Of a DNA stretch of 64,000 nt, positions 42,856 to 51,323 are shown piece by piece; the stretch's first letter is position 1, and each line of letters begins with the position of its first letter. Source of the DNA: Lachnospiraceae bacterium NC2004 (lineage in GTDB: Bacteria; Bacillota; Clostridia; Lachnospirales; Lachnospiraceae); the NCBI GenBank assembly GCA_000621905.1, contig JHXB01000008.1:62001-126000 (forward strand). The letters run 5' to 3'. The translations under genes and the position numbers were made by a program. Below the pieces are notes generated by a model, which saw nothing but the letters and a program-made list of their open reading frames with translations, ran no database searches and was not told the DNA's origin.

Positions 42856-45180
42856 TTATCTAAGTAACTCTACCTTACCGTCAAGGTAGGTGATTGCCAA
42901 ATCACCGCCATCTTTTAAATCTCCATACAAAATCGCATCAACCAAAAGTGGCTTTAATTCTCTGTCTATAACCCTGTTAAGCTCTCTGGCTCCATACTCC
43001 GTTGTAACTCCAACCTCAAGGATATGCTCCTTAAGCGCATCTGTATAGGAAATGGTAACATTTCTGTTAAGCAACTTATCCGATAATGTTTTAAGTTGCT
43101 TATCAACTATACGTCTTGCCATATCGTTATCAAGTCCGTTAAATGTCACTATGCTTGAAAGACGATTTCTAAACTCAGGTGAAAAAGTCTTCTTAACTTC
43201 CTCATCAATCGCTCCTAAATTAAGCGAGCTATCCCCGAAACCGATAGCAGGTTTAAGAAGCCTTGACGCACCCGCATTGGAAGTCATTATGATAATAACA
43301 TTTCTGAAATCAGCCTTGCGCCCTTGATTGTCAGAGAGCGTTGCATAATCCATAACTTGAAGCAATACATTGAAAATGTCAGGGTGAGCCTTCTCAATCT
43401 CATCCAAGAGAAGAACCGAATGCGGATGCTTCCTTATAGCATCCGTAAGTCTTCCACCCTCTTCATATCCCACATATCCTGCCGGAGCACCGATAAACTT
43501 GGATACTGAGTGCTTCTCCATAAACTCACTCATATCAAACCTTACAAGTTCAACTCCAAGGTTGTCTGCCAATGTTCTTGCAATCTCAGTCTTACCGACA
43601 CCTGTAGGTCCAACAAAAAGTAAACTTGCGACCGGCTTGTTATCTTCATTAAGACCGGCCCTTGATATTCTGATTGCTTTGCAAATCTTGTCTACAGCCT
43701 CGTCCTGACCGAATACTTTAGACTTTAGATTGTCATCTAATGTTCTTAAAGACTCAGCTTCGTCATCATTTACACTCTGTTTAGGAATCTTAAGAAACTC
43801 TGACAGAACTTCTTCAACCAACGACTTGGTAACTGTCCTCTCTTTATCGCGCCTCATGGCAATGACAGCACCGCACTCATCCATAAGATCAATAGCCTTG
43901 TCAGGAAGAAATCTCTCGTTGATATACTTGCTGCTTAAAGAAACAATAGATTTCAAAACAGCGGTAGGATACACAACATGGTGGAATTCCTCGTAATAAT
44001 TCCTGATGCCTTTTAGAATATCAACTGTCTCCTCCTCAGAAGGTTCCTTGATGCCAATATTCTGAAAACGTCTGACCATCGACTTACTCTTCTCAAAATG
44101 CTTCTTATACTCATCGTAGGTTGTAGCGCCTATGAATCTTATATGTCCATCTGCCAGATAAGGCTTAAGGATATTAGAAGCATCAAGTGAACCTGAGCTG
44201 ACCGCTCCGGCTCCTATAACATTATGTATCTCATCTAAATAAACAATGGGCTTATCAAGGGCATTAATCCCTTCAAGCACCATCTTCATCCTCTTCTCAA
44301 AATCTCCTCTGTACTGGGTTCCCGCAACCATGCTACCCATATCTATAGAATAAACAGTTGCGTCCTTTAGAGATTCAGGAACCTCGTCCTCAACAATCTT
44401 TCTAACTAATCCATATGTGATTGCGGTCTTACCAACACCCGGCTCTCCAATATGAAGAGGATTGTTCTTGTCTCTTCTTGAGAGAACAAGCATTGTTCTT
44501 CTTATCTCATCCTCACGACCAATCAAAGCCGTATATGAGGATGATTCTACATACTCATTTAAATTGGTAACGTATTTCATCCAACCTTTGCCCTTGGATG
44601 CACCGCTTGGCTCGTGACCCATATAAGGGTAAGACTCCTCCATATCCTCCTCGGAATAAAAGTCACCCATATCCGAACTGTAAGACTCCTCCCACATCGC
44701 CTCTCCGTAACGGTCTACCGTACCTCTGGTTGTGGAATCGTCTCTCTCTTCCTCTATATAACACAATTCAAAGAATACGTCATTGATATTGACATTCTGC
44801 TCTGCCATAAGGTAAATCGCATAGCACTCGGGAAGCTTCATCATCGCAAAGAAAACATGAGTAAGCTTTAGCTGATCCCGTCCGCTTGAACCCGCCTGCT
44901 GTGCGCCGTATTCGAGCATTGATTGAAATGCATTAGACAAATGAGGAGAATAGCTTGCACTCTTCTCCGGAATCTGTTCCATATTCTTTTTGAAATATCT
45001 CTTTAGCTTCTTCTTCAACTCGTCTGCATCCCCACCGCAGACATCGTAGCTCTCGATAAATGCATCGTCTTTAGTTAATATATATAACAAATGCTCAGGA
45101 GTAACGAATTCGTGGCGCCATTTCTTGGCAACCTCAACGGTATCAAGGAGAAGCTGTTGTAGTCTCGCTGAAGTCTCCAT
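42856..45180 (-). CDS. clpA: ATP-dependent Clp protease ATPase subunit ClpA
   Basis: It unfolds proteins and feeds them to ClpP. An N-domain (about 1-150, starting LQQLLLDTVEVAKK) and two AAA+ modules are visible: GEPGVGKTA (about 245) with YLDEIHN, and GPTGVGKTE (about 525) with LLLDEIEKAHPD. There is no long middle domain, which separates it from ClpB/ClpC. The IGFG loop (LLKPAIGFGD) for ClpP docking is present. An acidic insert (SSDMGDFYSEEDMEESYP) follows the N-domain. It is preceded by clpS, its usual partner. Confidence 0.96.
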   Translation of the reverse strand: METSARLQQLLLDTVEVAKKWRHEFVTPEHLLYILTKDDAFIESYDVCGGDADELKKKLKRYFKKNMEQIPEKSASYSPHLSNAFQSMLEYGAQQAGSSGRDQLKLTHVFFAMMKLPECYAIYLMAEQNVNINDVFFELCYIEEERDDSTTRGTVDRYGEAMWEESYSSDMGDFYSEEDMEESYPYMGHEPSGASKGKGWMKYVTNLNEYVESSSYTALIGREDEIRRTMLVLSRRDKNNPLHIGEPGVGKTAITYGLVRKIVEDEVPESLKDATVYSIDMGSMVAGTQYRGDFEKRMKMVLEGINALDKPIVYLDEIHNVIGAGAVSSGSLDASNILKPYLADGHIRFIGATTYDEYKKHFEKSKSMVRRFQNIGIKEPSEEETVDILKGIRNYYEEFHHVVYPTAVLKSIVSLSSKYINERFLPDKAIDLMDECGAVIAMRRDKERTVTKSLVEEVLSEFLKIPKQSVNDDEAESLRTLDDNLKSKVFGQDEAVDKICKAIRISRAGLNEDNKPVASLLFVGPTGVGKTEIARTLADNLGVELVRFDMSEFMEKHSVSKFIGAPAGYVGYEEGGRLTDAIRKHPHSVLLLDEIEKAHPDIFNVLLQVMDYATLSDNQGRKADFRNVIIIMTSNAGASRLLKPAIGFGDSSLNLGAIDEEVKKTFSPEFRNRLSSIVTFNGLDNDMARRIVDKQLKTLSDKLLNRNVTISYTDALKEHILEVGVTTEYGARELNRVIDRELKPLLVDAILYGDLKDGGDLAITYLDGKVELLR

Positions 45181-45192
45181 GATAATCCCTCC

Positions 45193-45516
45193 TTAGCTCT
45201 CCATAACCTCTACCCTAAAAGGATATCCGGCTTCCTTGGCCATGGACATCGCAAGCGACCTCTTACTGATAGCGATATCGTAAGTATAGGTTCCAACCTC
45301 TGCCTGGCCGCTCTTATGTACTTTAAGCATCAACTCTGTTGCTTCTGATTCAGTTTTATGAAAAACAAGTTTTAGAACCTCAACCACAAAATCCATCGGT
45401 GTAAAGTCATCATTTAACATTATCACCGTATAGTGGTTAGGTTCCATAATCTTGTAGTCTATACGCTCTTTAACACCCGTTCCGGTATCAAATGCATTCT
45501 TACCTTTCTTGCCCAT
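45193..45516 (-). CDS. clpS: ClpS adaptor, N-end rule recognition
   Basis: ClpS delivers proteins with destabilising N-terminal residues to ClpA. The product of 107 residues has YTVIMLNDDFTPMDFVVEVL and KSGQAEVGTYTYDIA, matching the ClpS core. The start at MGKKGKNA has GAGG 6 bases upstream; the promoter at 45565 would make an earlier GTG at 45558 leaderless, so the later ATG is preferred. It lies 12 bases before clpA. Confidence 0.95.
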   Translation of the reverse strand: MGKKGKNAFDTGTGVKERIDYKIMEPNHYTVIMLNDDFTPMDFVVEVLKLVFHKTESEATELMLKVHKSGQAEVGTYTYDIAISKRSLAMSMAKEAGYPFRVEVMES

Positions 45517-45564
45517 ATCAAACCTCACTGCTTCATATGCAGGATTTTTAGAAAACACGAAGTC

Positions 45565-45593
45565 ATTATATCATTTTCATAAGGTAACATCAA
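45565..45593 (-). promoter_or_regulatory. Promoter of clpS-clpA(-argF)
   Basis: On the minus strand it reads TTGATG (45588-45593), a 17-bp spacer and a consensus TATAAT (45565-45570). The predicted start is near 45558, about 42 bases before the clpS ATG. Confidence 0.7.
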
Positions 45594-45605
45594 GAAAAAT
45601 ATAAA

Positions 45606-45684
45606 TAAGTACCCAAAAGGGACAGTCCCCTTTGGGTACTTAACAAATAACTACCCAGGGGGGACAGTCCCCACTGGGTAGTTA
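45606..45684. repeat. Two family C repeats
   Basis: Two palindromes (GGGACAGTCCC cores with AAGTACCCAAAAG and AACTACCCAGGG arms) stand between clpS and the 89-residue gene. The TAA stop of the latter is the end of the repeat. Confidence 0.85.
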
Positions 45685-45951
45685 GTAGTCATCTTCAATG
45701 ACTTGAAAGTCCATATAATCGAAGTCTACGCCCTCGATAAACGATTCCTGCCTGAATCTTGTGCGGTCATGAAGAATAAAGTCCTTCTTATTACTCTCAA
45801 GCCAAATCGGCTTAGGAAGATCAAACTCATAGCACATCTCATCCAGGCAAGCGTACACCTTCCTCGTGCGATTAAGAGTGGTGTCATAATTCTCCGCCAC
45901 ATAATCTTTAATCAGTCTGTTATCTTTGATTAATTTGCCCCAAATGCGCAT
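45682..45951 (-). CDS. Conserved-looking small protein, 89 residues
   Basis: AGGAGACGATT precedes the ATG, and the gene follows the large TPR/DUF4037 gene by 9 bases. The product is soluble and basic at its start (MRIWGKLIKDNRLIKDYV) and acidic at its end (YMDFQVIEDDY), with no motif I recognise. The stop codon is supplied by a family C repeat, so a longer original C-terminus is possible. Confidence 0.7.
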   Translation of the reverse strand: MRIWGKLIKDNRLIKDYVAENYDTTLNRTRKVYACLDEMCYEFDLPKPIWLESNKKDFILHDRTRFRQESFIEGVDFDYMDFQVIEDDY

Positions 45952-45960
45952 AATCGTCTC

Positions 45961-48450
45961 CTACTTCATCCCATCCATCGCATCTTCAAATGAATTATAT
46001 CCGTAATAATGGATGGTCTCTTCCATTATCTTATAAGCAAGATTGCCGCCCGTCTTAGTGACACCAACAACAAACTCGCCGTACATCTTAAGCATCTTGT
46101 CAGAATATGTCGAAAGCTCACCTCTTAAATAAGTCTCGTAAGATGTATCCCAAGGTGCATCCTCAGAAGTATGAATGCGCCTTGCATTCTTGGCAAGTCC
46201 AGGATACTCAGCCGCGAACTCTTCCATCCACTTAACCTGCATCTTAACTATCTCTTCAATAATAGCCTTCTTGCCCTCAGGTATAACAGGAAATGAATCC
46301 TTAATCTTAGCCCACTCATCAGGCGAAGTACTCTCCTCCATGCGCCCGTACTTCTCGGTAATCATATTCCAACCGCGCTCAAGTGCACCCTGAAAATCTA
46401 CAGCATACTGAACAAGCATAGGCATCGTCCAGGTATTGTACTGACTCGATCTCATAATGTTAAATGTCTCAAAATCATCCTGACATGAGGCTCTGCCGCC
46501 TTCATTTACCACTTCGTCAAATGCAGCAAACTCCATCTGAACAATCGTACCGACAAGCTCATCCTTACTCTGCTCCATAAAGTCAGATCTTAAAACCATC
46601 TCATTGGTGTAATGCTCAAGATAAAGGTCGGTCCCCAAACTTCCATCTTCCATATCTATAAGCTTCATATCACCAACATATCCCTTGTTGATCATGGCGC
46701 TTAAGAGGCATAAAGCAAGCTCCTCTATAATAGGCAACGCTGTGTCTTCTTTGTTGATTCTGTCATGCTCGTCCGCCTCGGTAATCTTCTCTACAAATGA
46801 CGATACTTTAGACACAATCTCAAAGTCCTCAGCCCCCTTAAAAAGCCACTTCTCATGAGGCGCATATTTCTTGTTAAGCAAATACGCTATTCTTAACGCC
46901 TGCTTAAGTCCATCATTTAAGACAAATGCTACCGCAACTCTATCATTTCTCATGCGCATTCTTACATAATTGTACTGAAGGTTCTGACTGAAGAGAGCAG
47001 ACATCTGAGCAAGTTTAAGAAGCACACTGCTGTCATCATAGTATTTAGCAAGTTCTTCTCTAATCTTAGTAAAATCGCCCTGCTTGTCCTCCCACACTTC
47101 ACCGTTGGTTGCTGCAGCAAGCTGATATTCCTCAATCCACATAAGTGTATTGTTAGAAACGTGTCCGAGCTCGATCCACTCCTTAAATGCAGAAGCACCG
47201 ATAAAATGAGTATAGAAGTCACTTATCCTATGAACTCCGAGTCTTACCATGCCCTGAGGAGTCGTAATCCTCGTATATCCCTTGTATTCAGAAGGAAGAT
47301 CATCATACAGCTTCTGAACCTTAAGACCTATAAGGTCATAGACCTCATCACTCATCCAAATGCAGAAGCCAGGTCCCCAGTCATGATCTCTGGAATACTC
47401 ATCATCATAACCAAAGCAATCTGAGCCTTCTCCCACAAGTCCAAACGCCATCTTATCGTAATCATCAGGAAAATGTTCCTTGATTGCAGGTTTACCCACT
47501 TCCTCAAAGAACTCCTTACATATGCGCATTCCCTTTTCATAAGTCTTATCGTTGTCTTCCGAAAAGATACTATCCACCTTCACAGGTGCTTTCTGATATT
47601 CCTCGTATTCATTTGCCATAAAATCAAAAGCGTCCATCTTGGCGATTGCGCTATTAAGATACTCTCTTATTCTATTGTACTCATCTGTCTTGCCGAACTT
47701 ATTAAACACCGCGTCAAGGGCGCTCTTATAAGAAGATACGGCAAGAGAGAACTCTTTACGCTTCTCGAAGATTCTTCCCCTCGCAACCATTGCGGCAGCG
47801 TAATGTGTACCTCTTGAGTTCATCTTGTCAAATGCAGCTATCGCTTTATCGGCATATTCTATGGCTTTCTGGTTGTATGACTCGCTATCCTTGCCGCCCA
47901 TGTTAGCAAGCTCGATAGCAGTATTGGCGAGATTGGCAAATGTAACAGCAACCTCCCACTCCTTGTCACCCGCATTGACAACTATATCAAGCGCATACTT
48001 AAGTCTTTCGTATGCATCCTTATATTGACCCATCTCCTGAAAAAGCAAGCTCTCGTTGTTGTAAAGGCTTGCATAATTAAAATCATCAGGATTTAAAAGG
48101 TTCCGATACAAATCCTCAACCTGCTTATATGTTCTTAATGAATCCTCAAGGTGACCTGCCGCTCTTAAAGCATTGGCGATATTAAGCATAGTTGTAGCGT
48201 GGTGGACACTGCCCTCTAACGAAGCGTCCTTAATAAGCTTAAGCGCAGTAGAGCCATAACCCATAGCATCATCATGATGACACATCTCTCTACTGATACC
48301 AATAAGTTCATTAAGAATTGAGAGCATTGCTCCCACATCACCCTCAATTTCTGCAACTTTAAGGTTCTCAAGAAGAAATGGAGTAACCTCTTCGACCTTA
48401 CCTGCATTTGCAAGAGCATCAAGTTCGCTTATAACCTTATTAAGATCCAT
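45961..48450 (-). CDS. TPR - nucleotidyltransferase-like (DUF4037) - DUF4125 fusion
   Basis: The 829-residue soluble protein combines three parts. Residues about 1-290 are TPR-like repeats (ATTMLNIANALRAAGHLEDS, YASLYNNESLLFQEMGQYKD). Residues about 300-610 resemble DUF4037, with the nucleotidyltransferase-like GEGSDCFGYDDEYSRDHDW (338-356; GS and DHD in place of the usual DxD). Residues about 620-829 resemble DUF4125 (EGGRASCQDDFETFNIMR, YAVDFQGALERGWNMI). The last two domains are, as I recall, often separate neighbouring genes. GGAGGT precedes the ATG. The role is unknown; nucleotide transfer to an RNA, protein or metabolite is an inference. Confidence 0.75.
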   Translation of the reverse strand: MDLNKVISELDALANAGKVEEVTPFLLENLKVAEIEGDVGAMLSILNELIGISREMCHHDDAMGYGSTALKLIKDASLEGSVHHATTMLNIANALRAAGHLEDSLRTYKQVEDLYRNLLNPDDFNYASLYNNESLLFQEMGQYKDAYERLKYALDIVVNAGDKEWEVAVTFANLANTAIELANMGGKDSESYNQKAIEYADKAIAAFDKMNSRGTHYAAAMVARGRIFEKRKEFSLAVSSYKSALDAVFNKFGKTDEYNRIREYLNSAIAKMDAFDFMANEYEEYQKAPVKVDSIFSEDNDKTYEKGMRICKEFFEEVGKPAIKEHFPDDYDKMAFGLVGEGSDCFGYDDEYSRDHDWGPGFCIWMSDEVYDLIGLKVQKLYDDLPSEYKGYTRITTPQGMVRLGVHRISDFYTHFIGASAFKEWIELGHVSNNTLMWIEEYQLAAATNGEVWEDKQGDFTKIREELAKYYDDSSVLLKLAQMSALFSQNLQYNYVRMRMRNDRVAVAFVLNDGLKQALRIAYLLNKKYAPHEKWLFKGAEDFEIVSKVSSFVEKITEADEHDRINKEDTALPIIEELALCLLSAMINKGYVGDMKLIDMEDGSLGTDLYLEHYTNEMVLRSDFMEQSKDELVGTIVQMEFAAFDEVVNEGGRASCQDDFETFNIMRSSQYNTWTMPMLVQYAVDFQGALERGWNMITEKYGRMEESTSPDEWAKIKDSFPVIPEGKKAIIEEIVKMQVKWMEEFAAEYPGLAKNARRIHTSEDAPWDTSYETYLRGELSTYSDKMLKMYGEFVVGVTKTGGNLAYKIMEETIHYYGYNSFEDAMDGMK

Positions 48451-48555
48451 AACGCCACCTCCAAAGCCATGAAATAATACCTATATATTACCATAAACAC
48501 TTCACAAATTAAAGTTAAAACTGTATTATGTAGAAGGAGAAGGATGACATTTAGC

Positions 48556-48590
48556 TACCATGTCATTCTGAGCGAAGCGAAGAATCTTAA
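48556..48590. repeat. Family A repeat, half unit
   Basis: TGTCATTCTGAGCGAAGCGA followed by AGAATCTTAATAATAGG lies just before the Nudix gene and contributes to its leader. Confidence 0.75.
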
Positions 48591-48605
48591 TAATAGGAGA
48601 ACACC

Positions 48606-49070
48606 ATGAAGAAAGTAGAACTCACCACACTGTGTTATATAGAGCATGACGACAGCTACCTGATGCTTCACCGTATCAAGAAGGCAAATGATATCAACGA
48701 GGGCAAATGGATAGGTGTCGGCGGACATATTGAATTTGCCGAAAGCCCGGAGGAATGCCTTATAAGAGAAGTCAAGGAGGAGACTAATCTCACTCTCACC
48801 TCCTATAAGTTTAGAGGCGTGGTGACATTTGTATCGGGAGATGAACTTTGTGAGTACATGGCCTTATACACCGCCGACGGATTCGAAGGCGAGATTAAAC
48901 CTTGTGACGAAGGCGAGCTTCACTGGGTTAAGAAAAGTGATTTGTTTGATTTAAACCTCTGGGAAGGGGATAAGATATTCTTGAAGATGTTAATCGAAGA
49001 CGCACCGTTCTTCTCACTTAAACTTGTGTATAATGAGGACGGAGAGTTGATAGAGTCGGTAGTGAAATAA
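48606..49070 (+). CDS. Nudix hydrolase, MutT/8-oxo-dGTPase-like
   Basis: The Nudix box GGHIEFAESPEECLIREVKE continuing ETNL (39-62) is complete apart from Asn in place of the final Gly. The N-terminal TTLCYIEHDDSYLMLHR and the length of 154 residues fit MutT-like 8-oxo-dGTP diphosphatases. AGGAGAACACC precedes the ATG. This is the first plus-strand gene of the block to 52 kb. The exact substrate is not certain. Confidence 0.92.
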   Translation: MKKVELTTLCYIEHDDSYLMLHRIKKANDINEGKWIGVGGHIEFAESPEECLIREVKEETNLTLTSYKFRGVVTFVSGDELCEYMALYTADGFEGEIKPCDEGELHWVKKSDLFDLNLWEGDKIFLKMLIEDAPFFSLKLVYNEDGELIESVVK

Positions 49071-49104
49071 TAAAAACAGATTTTTCATATATTAAGGAGG
49101 CACT

Positions 49105-50046
49105 ATGGAAGGTAACACCCGCTTAATAGAATTCAATAACTATATAGATCTTGCAGAATTATTTAAGAGGCATAATCGCGGCTTTAACGAATATGTGACA
49201 ATGCAGATTGGCTATGACGAGAAGATATACATTTTGTTTAACGAGCAGATCCCTGAGAGAATAAATGGGATGTTTGTTCCGACTGAATCCAACAGCCGCT
49301 ATTATGTTTTAGAATTAGAAGTTGACTGGTACGAAGGAAGTGTAATAAACGAAAAGCTATATGATTTAGGCAATCAAAAGATGAACTACAGCTTCGTTCA
49401 GCCAATCGAAGGCGGTCTACTTCTTGTAGCAGCAAGATGCAGTTTTAACAAAGGGAATCCGGATAAAAATGCAACTATTGTAGACTTTAGCGGAAACATA
49501 GTAGATGAACTCTGCCTTGGAGATGGCATTTCTCAATGTTTGTATCATCCTGAGATTGGGATTGTTATCGGTTATTTCGACGAGGGAGTTTTCGGTAATT
49601 ATGGATGGACCGAACCATTAGGAACATATGGGGTCAGAGTATGGGGAAGAGATGGTCAGGACGTTTGGAAAGCAGACAGACCAATCTTTGATTGTTATGC
49701 AATGAATGTCAGCGCGGCTGGGGACATCTGGTACTATTACTATGATGAGTTTAAGCTTATCAAGGCTAACATAAACAAACCAAGTGAAGTTGAATTCGAT
49801 CCCGGAACAAAGGGCTCATACTCTCTTATAATCTCTGAAGATACAGTCACAATAATAACAGATAAGGGATATGATGCAAATGAAGATTATATTGCTGAAA
49901 GTGTTCAGGGCGATAAGCTTTCTGAACCCGTCCCTGTTTCATTTGCATATAAAGGAGAGCACTGCGTCCTCGGACTACTCGCATCATATGGCTCAAAAGC
50001 TGCATTCGTTGAAGGTGGAACGAGATTGTTCGTACGGAAGATTTAA
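49105..50046 (+). CDS. Hypothetical protein, beta-propeller-like
   Basis: AAGGAGG precedes the ATG by 5 bases. The 313-residue product is rich in Gly, Tyr, Asp and beta-strand alternation (KIYILFNEQIP, GGLLLVAARCS, DIWYYYYDEFKLIKANI, CVLGLLASYGSKAAFVEGG) with a blade-like periodicity of about 45 residues, suggesting a WD40-like or YVTN-like propeller. There is no signal peptide or enzymatic motif. Its end overlaps the truncated antitoxin on the other strand by four bases. I do not recognise the family. Confidence 0.75.
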   Translation: MEGNTRLIEFNNYIDLAELFKRHNRGFNEYVTMQIGYDEKIYILFNEQIPERINGMFVPTESNSRYYVLELEVDWYEGSVINEKLYDLGNQKMNYSFVQPIEGGLLLVAARCSFNKGNPDKNATIVDFSGNIVDELCLGDGISQCLYHPEIGIVIGYFDEGVFGNYGWTEPLGTYGVRVWGRDGQDVWKADRPIFDCYAMNVSAAGDIWYYYYDEFKLIKANINKPSEVEFDPGTKGSYSLIISEDTVTIITDKGYDANEDYIAESVQGDKLSEPVPVSFAYKGEHCVLGLLASYGSKAAFVEGGTRLFVRKI

Positions 50047-50225
50047 GGGTGTGCATCGCTCTGAGTGGTGACAGTACTCTCAGACAACTCCTTTTGACTC
50101 ACATTCTGTGATATTCTGGCATCAATTATCGCTCTAATTACGTTCATTTCTGGTTGCATCTCAACATACGCCTCAGCAAACTCAGGATCCTGCATTCTCT
50201 TCTCTTTGTATTCCTTCAATGTCAT
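50043..50225 (-). pseudogene. Truncated XRE-type antitoxin
   Basis: The start MTLKEYKEKRMQDPEFAEAY with the following NVIRAIIDARISQNVSQKEL is the beginning of a HigA/XRE-type antitoxin. After QKELSESTVTTQSD the frame stops, within the second half of the helix-turn-helix, and the expected recognition helix and C-terminus are missing. The break coincides with the end of the convergent gene at 50046. No HigB-like toxin frame is present upstream. The leader GAGGTGATTTTTATG is identical to that of vapB at 50587. Confidence 0.7.
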
Positions 50226-50405
50226 AAAAATCACCTCTCAATCCAATTTATTATAATGAATTATTTGAATAACATTTTTAACTCTATTAATTATATCTAA
50301 ACATTTTTCAAATGTCATTCAACGCGTAGTTGAAAAAAGTAGAACCAAAAAATCATGCAAAAATGAATAGAAATTCGTACTTTTTCGACCTTTTTAAGAT
50401 TTTTT

Positions 50406-50450
50406 AACAACTAACAGTTGTTGGACAGACTTCTAACAAAGAGTTATAAT
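50406..50450 (+). promoter_or_regulatory. Second, distal promoter with a palindrome
   Basis: TTGGAC (50421-50426), an 18-bp spacer and consensus TATAAT (50445-50450) lie about 130 bp upstream of vapB. A perfect palindrome AACAAC-TAACA-GTTGTT (50406-50422) overlaps the -35. The 360-bp gap between the broken antitoxin and vapB otherwise holds only AT-rich sequence. Confidence 0.45.
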
Positions 50451-50525
50451 TATAAAAATAGCGAACGGAAGGTAGAATCATACGACAAGTAATAAGGATT
50501 TATATATTATCATCAAAAGCCTACT

Positions 50526-50568
50526 TGATATTTTAAATCACATTGTATATACTGTATGTATATACAAC
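50526..50568 (+). promoter_or_regulatory. vapBC promoter and operator
   Basis: TTGATA (50526-50531), a 17-bp spacer and TATACT (50549-50554). A perfect 10-bp inverted repeat TTGTATATAC-TGTAT-GTATATACAA (50544-50568) covers the -10, the classic arrangement for autorepression by a VapB-VapC complex. Confidence 0.7.
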
Positions 50569-50586
50569 AGAAACGAGGTGATTTTT

Positions 50587-50820
50587 ATGGTTACTGCAAA
50601 AGTATTTCAAAGTGGCAATAGCCAAGCGATCCGTATTCCTAAAGAATATCATACTACAGAAAAAGAATTCTATATTCGTCAATATAATGGGGGATTTTAT
50701 TTAATCCCTACAAGCGACCCATGGAAATTACTTAGAAACAGCATAGGTGCGGCAGAAGACCTCGATTTTGAAAGAGATCAGCCAAGCATACTACAATTAT
50801 CTGAAAGCGAGGAATTCTAA
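50587..50820 (+). CDS. vapB: VapB-type antitoxin (AbrB-fold)
   Basis: The start at MVTAKVFQSGNSQAIRIPKE has GAGGTG 6 bases upstream. The N-terminal half is the swapped-hairpin AbrB/MazE-like DNA-binding fold. The C-terminal acidic tail (ILQLSESEEF) would neutralise the PIN toxin. The 77-residue length is normal. It overlaps the toxin gene by one base (TAATG). Confidence 0.93.
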   Translation: MVTAKVFQSGNSQAIRIPKEYHTTEKEFYIRQYNGGFYLIPTSDPWKLLRNSIGAAEDLDFERDQPSILQLSESEEF

Positions 50821-51221
50821 TGTACCTTATTGATACCAATATATGCATTTACGGACTCAAAGGTAGCTATCCCAATCTGAATCAAAAGCTTTTATCCGTT
50901 CATCCTGACCTAGTAAAAGTATCTTCAATAACAATACATGAATTAGAGTATGGAGCGGCTAAAAGTAAGTGGGGCAAACGTGCTTACGAAGCAATGGGGA
51001 TGTTTCTGTCATCATTCGAAGTAATACCATTTACAGAAAGTGATGCAATCACTGCAGGTATCATAAGAGCTGACCTTGCTTCAAAAGGAACACCTATCGG
51101 AGCATATGATGTTATGATTGCAGCCCAAGGAGTATCAAGAGACCTTACTGTTGTAACGCACAATACTAAAGAATTCCAAAGAGTATCTGGAATCACGCTT
51201 GAAGATTGGGTAGTCAAATAA
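50820..51221 (+). CDS. vapC: VapC-type PIN-domain toxin
   Basis: The PIN ribonuclease has its acidic residues at Asp 5 (YLIDTNICIYG), Glu 41 (IHELEYG), Asp 97 (GAYDVMIAAQ) and the THNTKEF loop near 113. The 133-residue length is normal. VapC proteins typically cleave initiator tRNA or rRNA when freed from VapB. All catalytic residues are present, so the pair looks functional. Confidence 0.94.
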   Translation: MYLIDTNICIYGLKGSYPNLNQKLLSVHPDLVKVSSITIHELEYGAAKSKWGKRAYEAMGMFLSSFEVIPFTESDAITAGIIRADLASKGTPIGAYDVMIAAQGVSRDLTVVTHNTKEFQRVSGITLEDWVVK

Positions 51222-51239
51222 TGCCCCCGTGGTGCTATC

Positions 51240-51295
51240 TGCAAAAGTCATAGGAGTTTTGCAGTAGCATTTGCAAAAGTCATGGGAGTTTTGCA
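51240..51295. repeat. Two 24-bp direct repeats with inverted ends
   Basis: Copies at 51240-51263 and 51272-51295 differ at one base and recur at a 32-bp period. Each has TGCAAAA at one end and TTTTGCA at the other, so each can also fold as a hairpin. They lie between vapC and the next gene. Confidence 0.75.
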
Positions 51296-51323
51296 ACTGA
51301 TTCCACTTTTCAGGAGGCACAAA

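Noticed and set aside
51240-51295. Minimal CRISPR array
   Set aside because: There are only two units with an 8-bp spacer, and no cas genes anywhere in the window.
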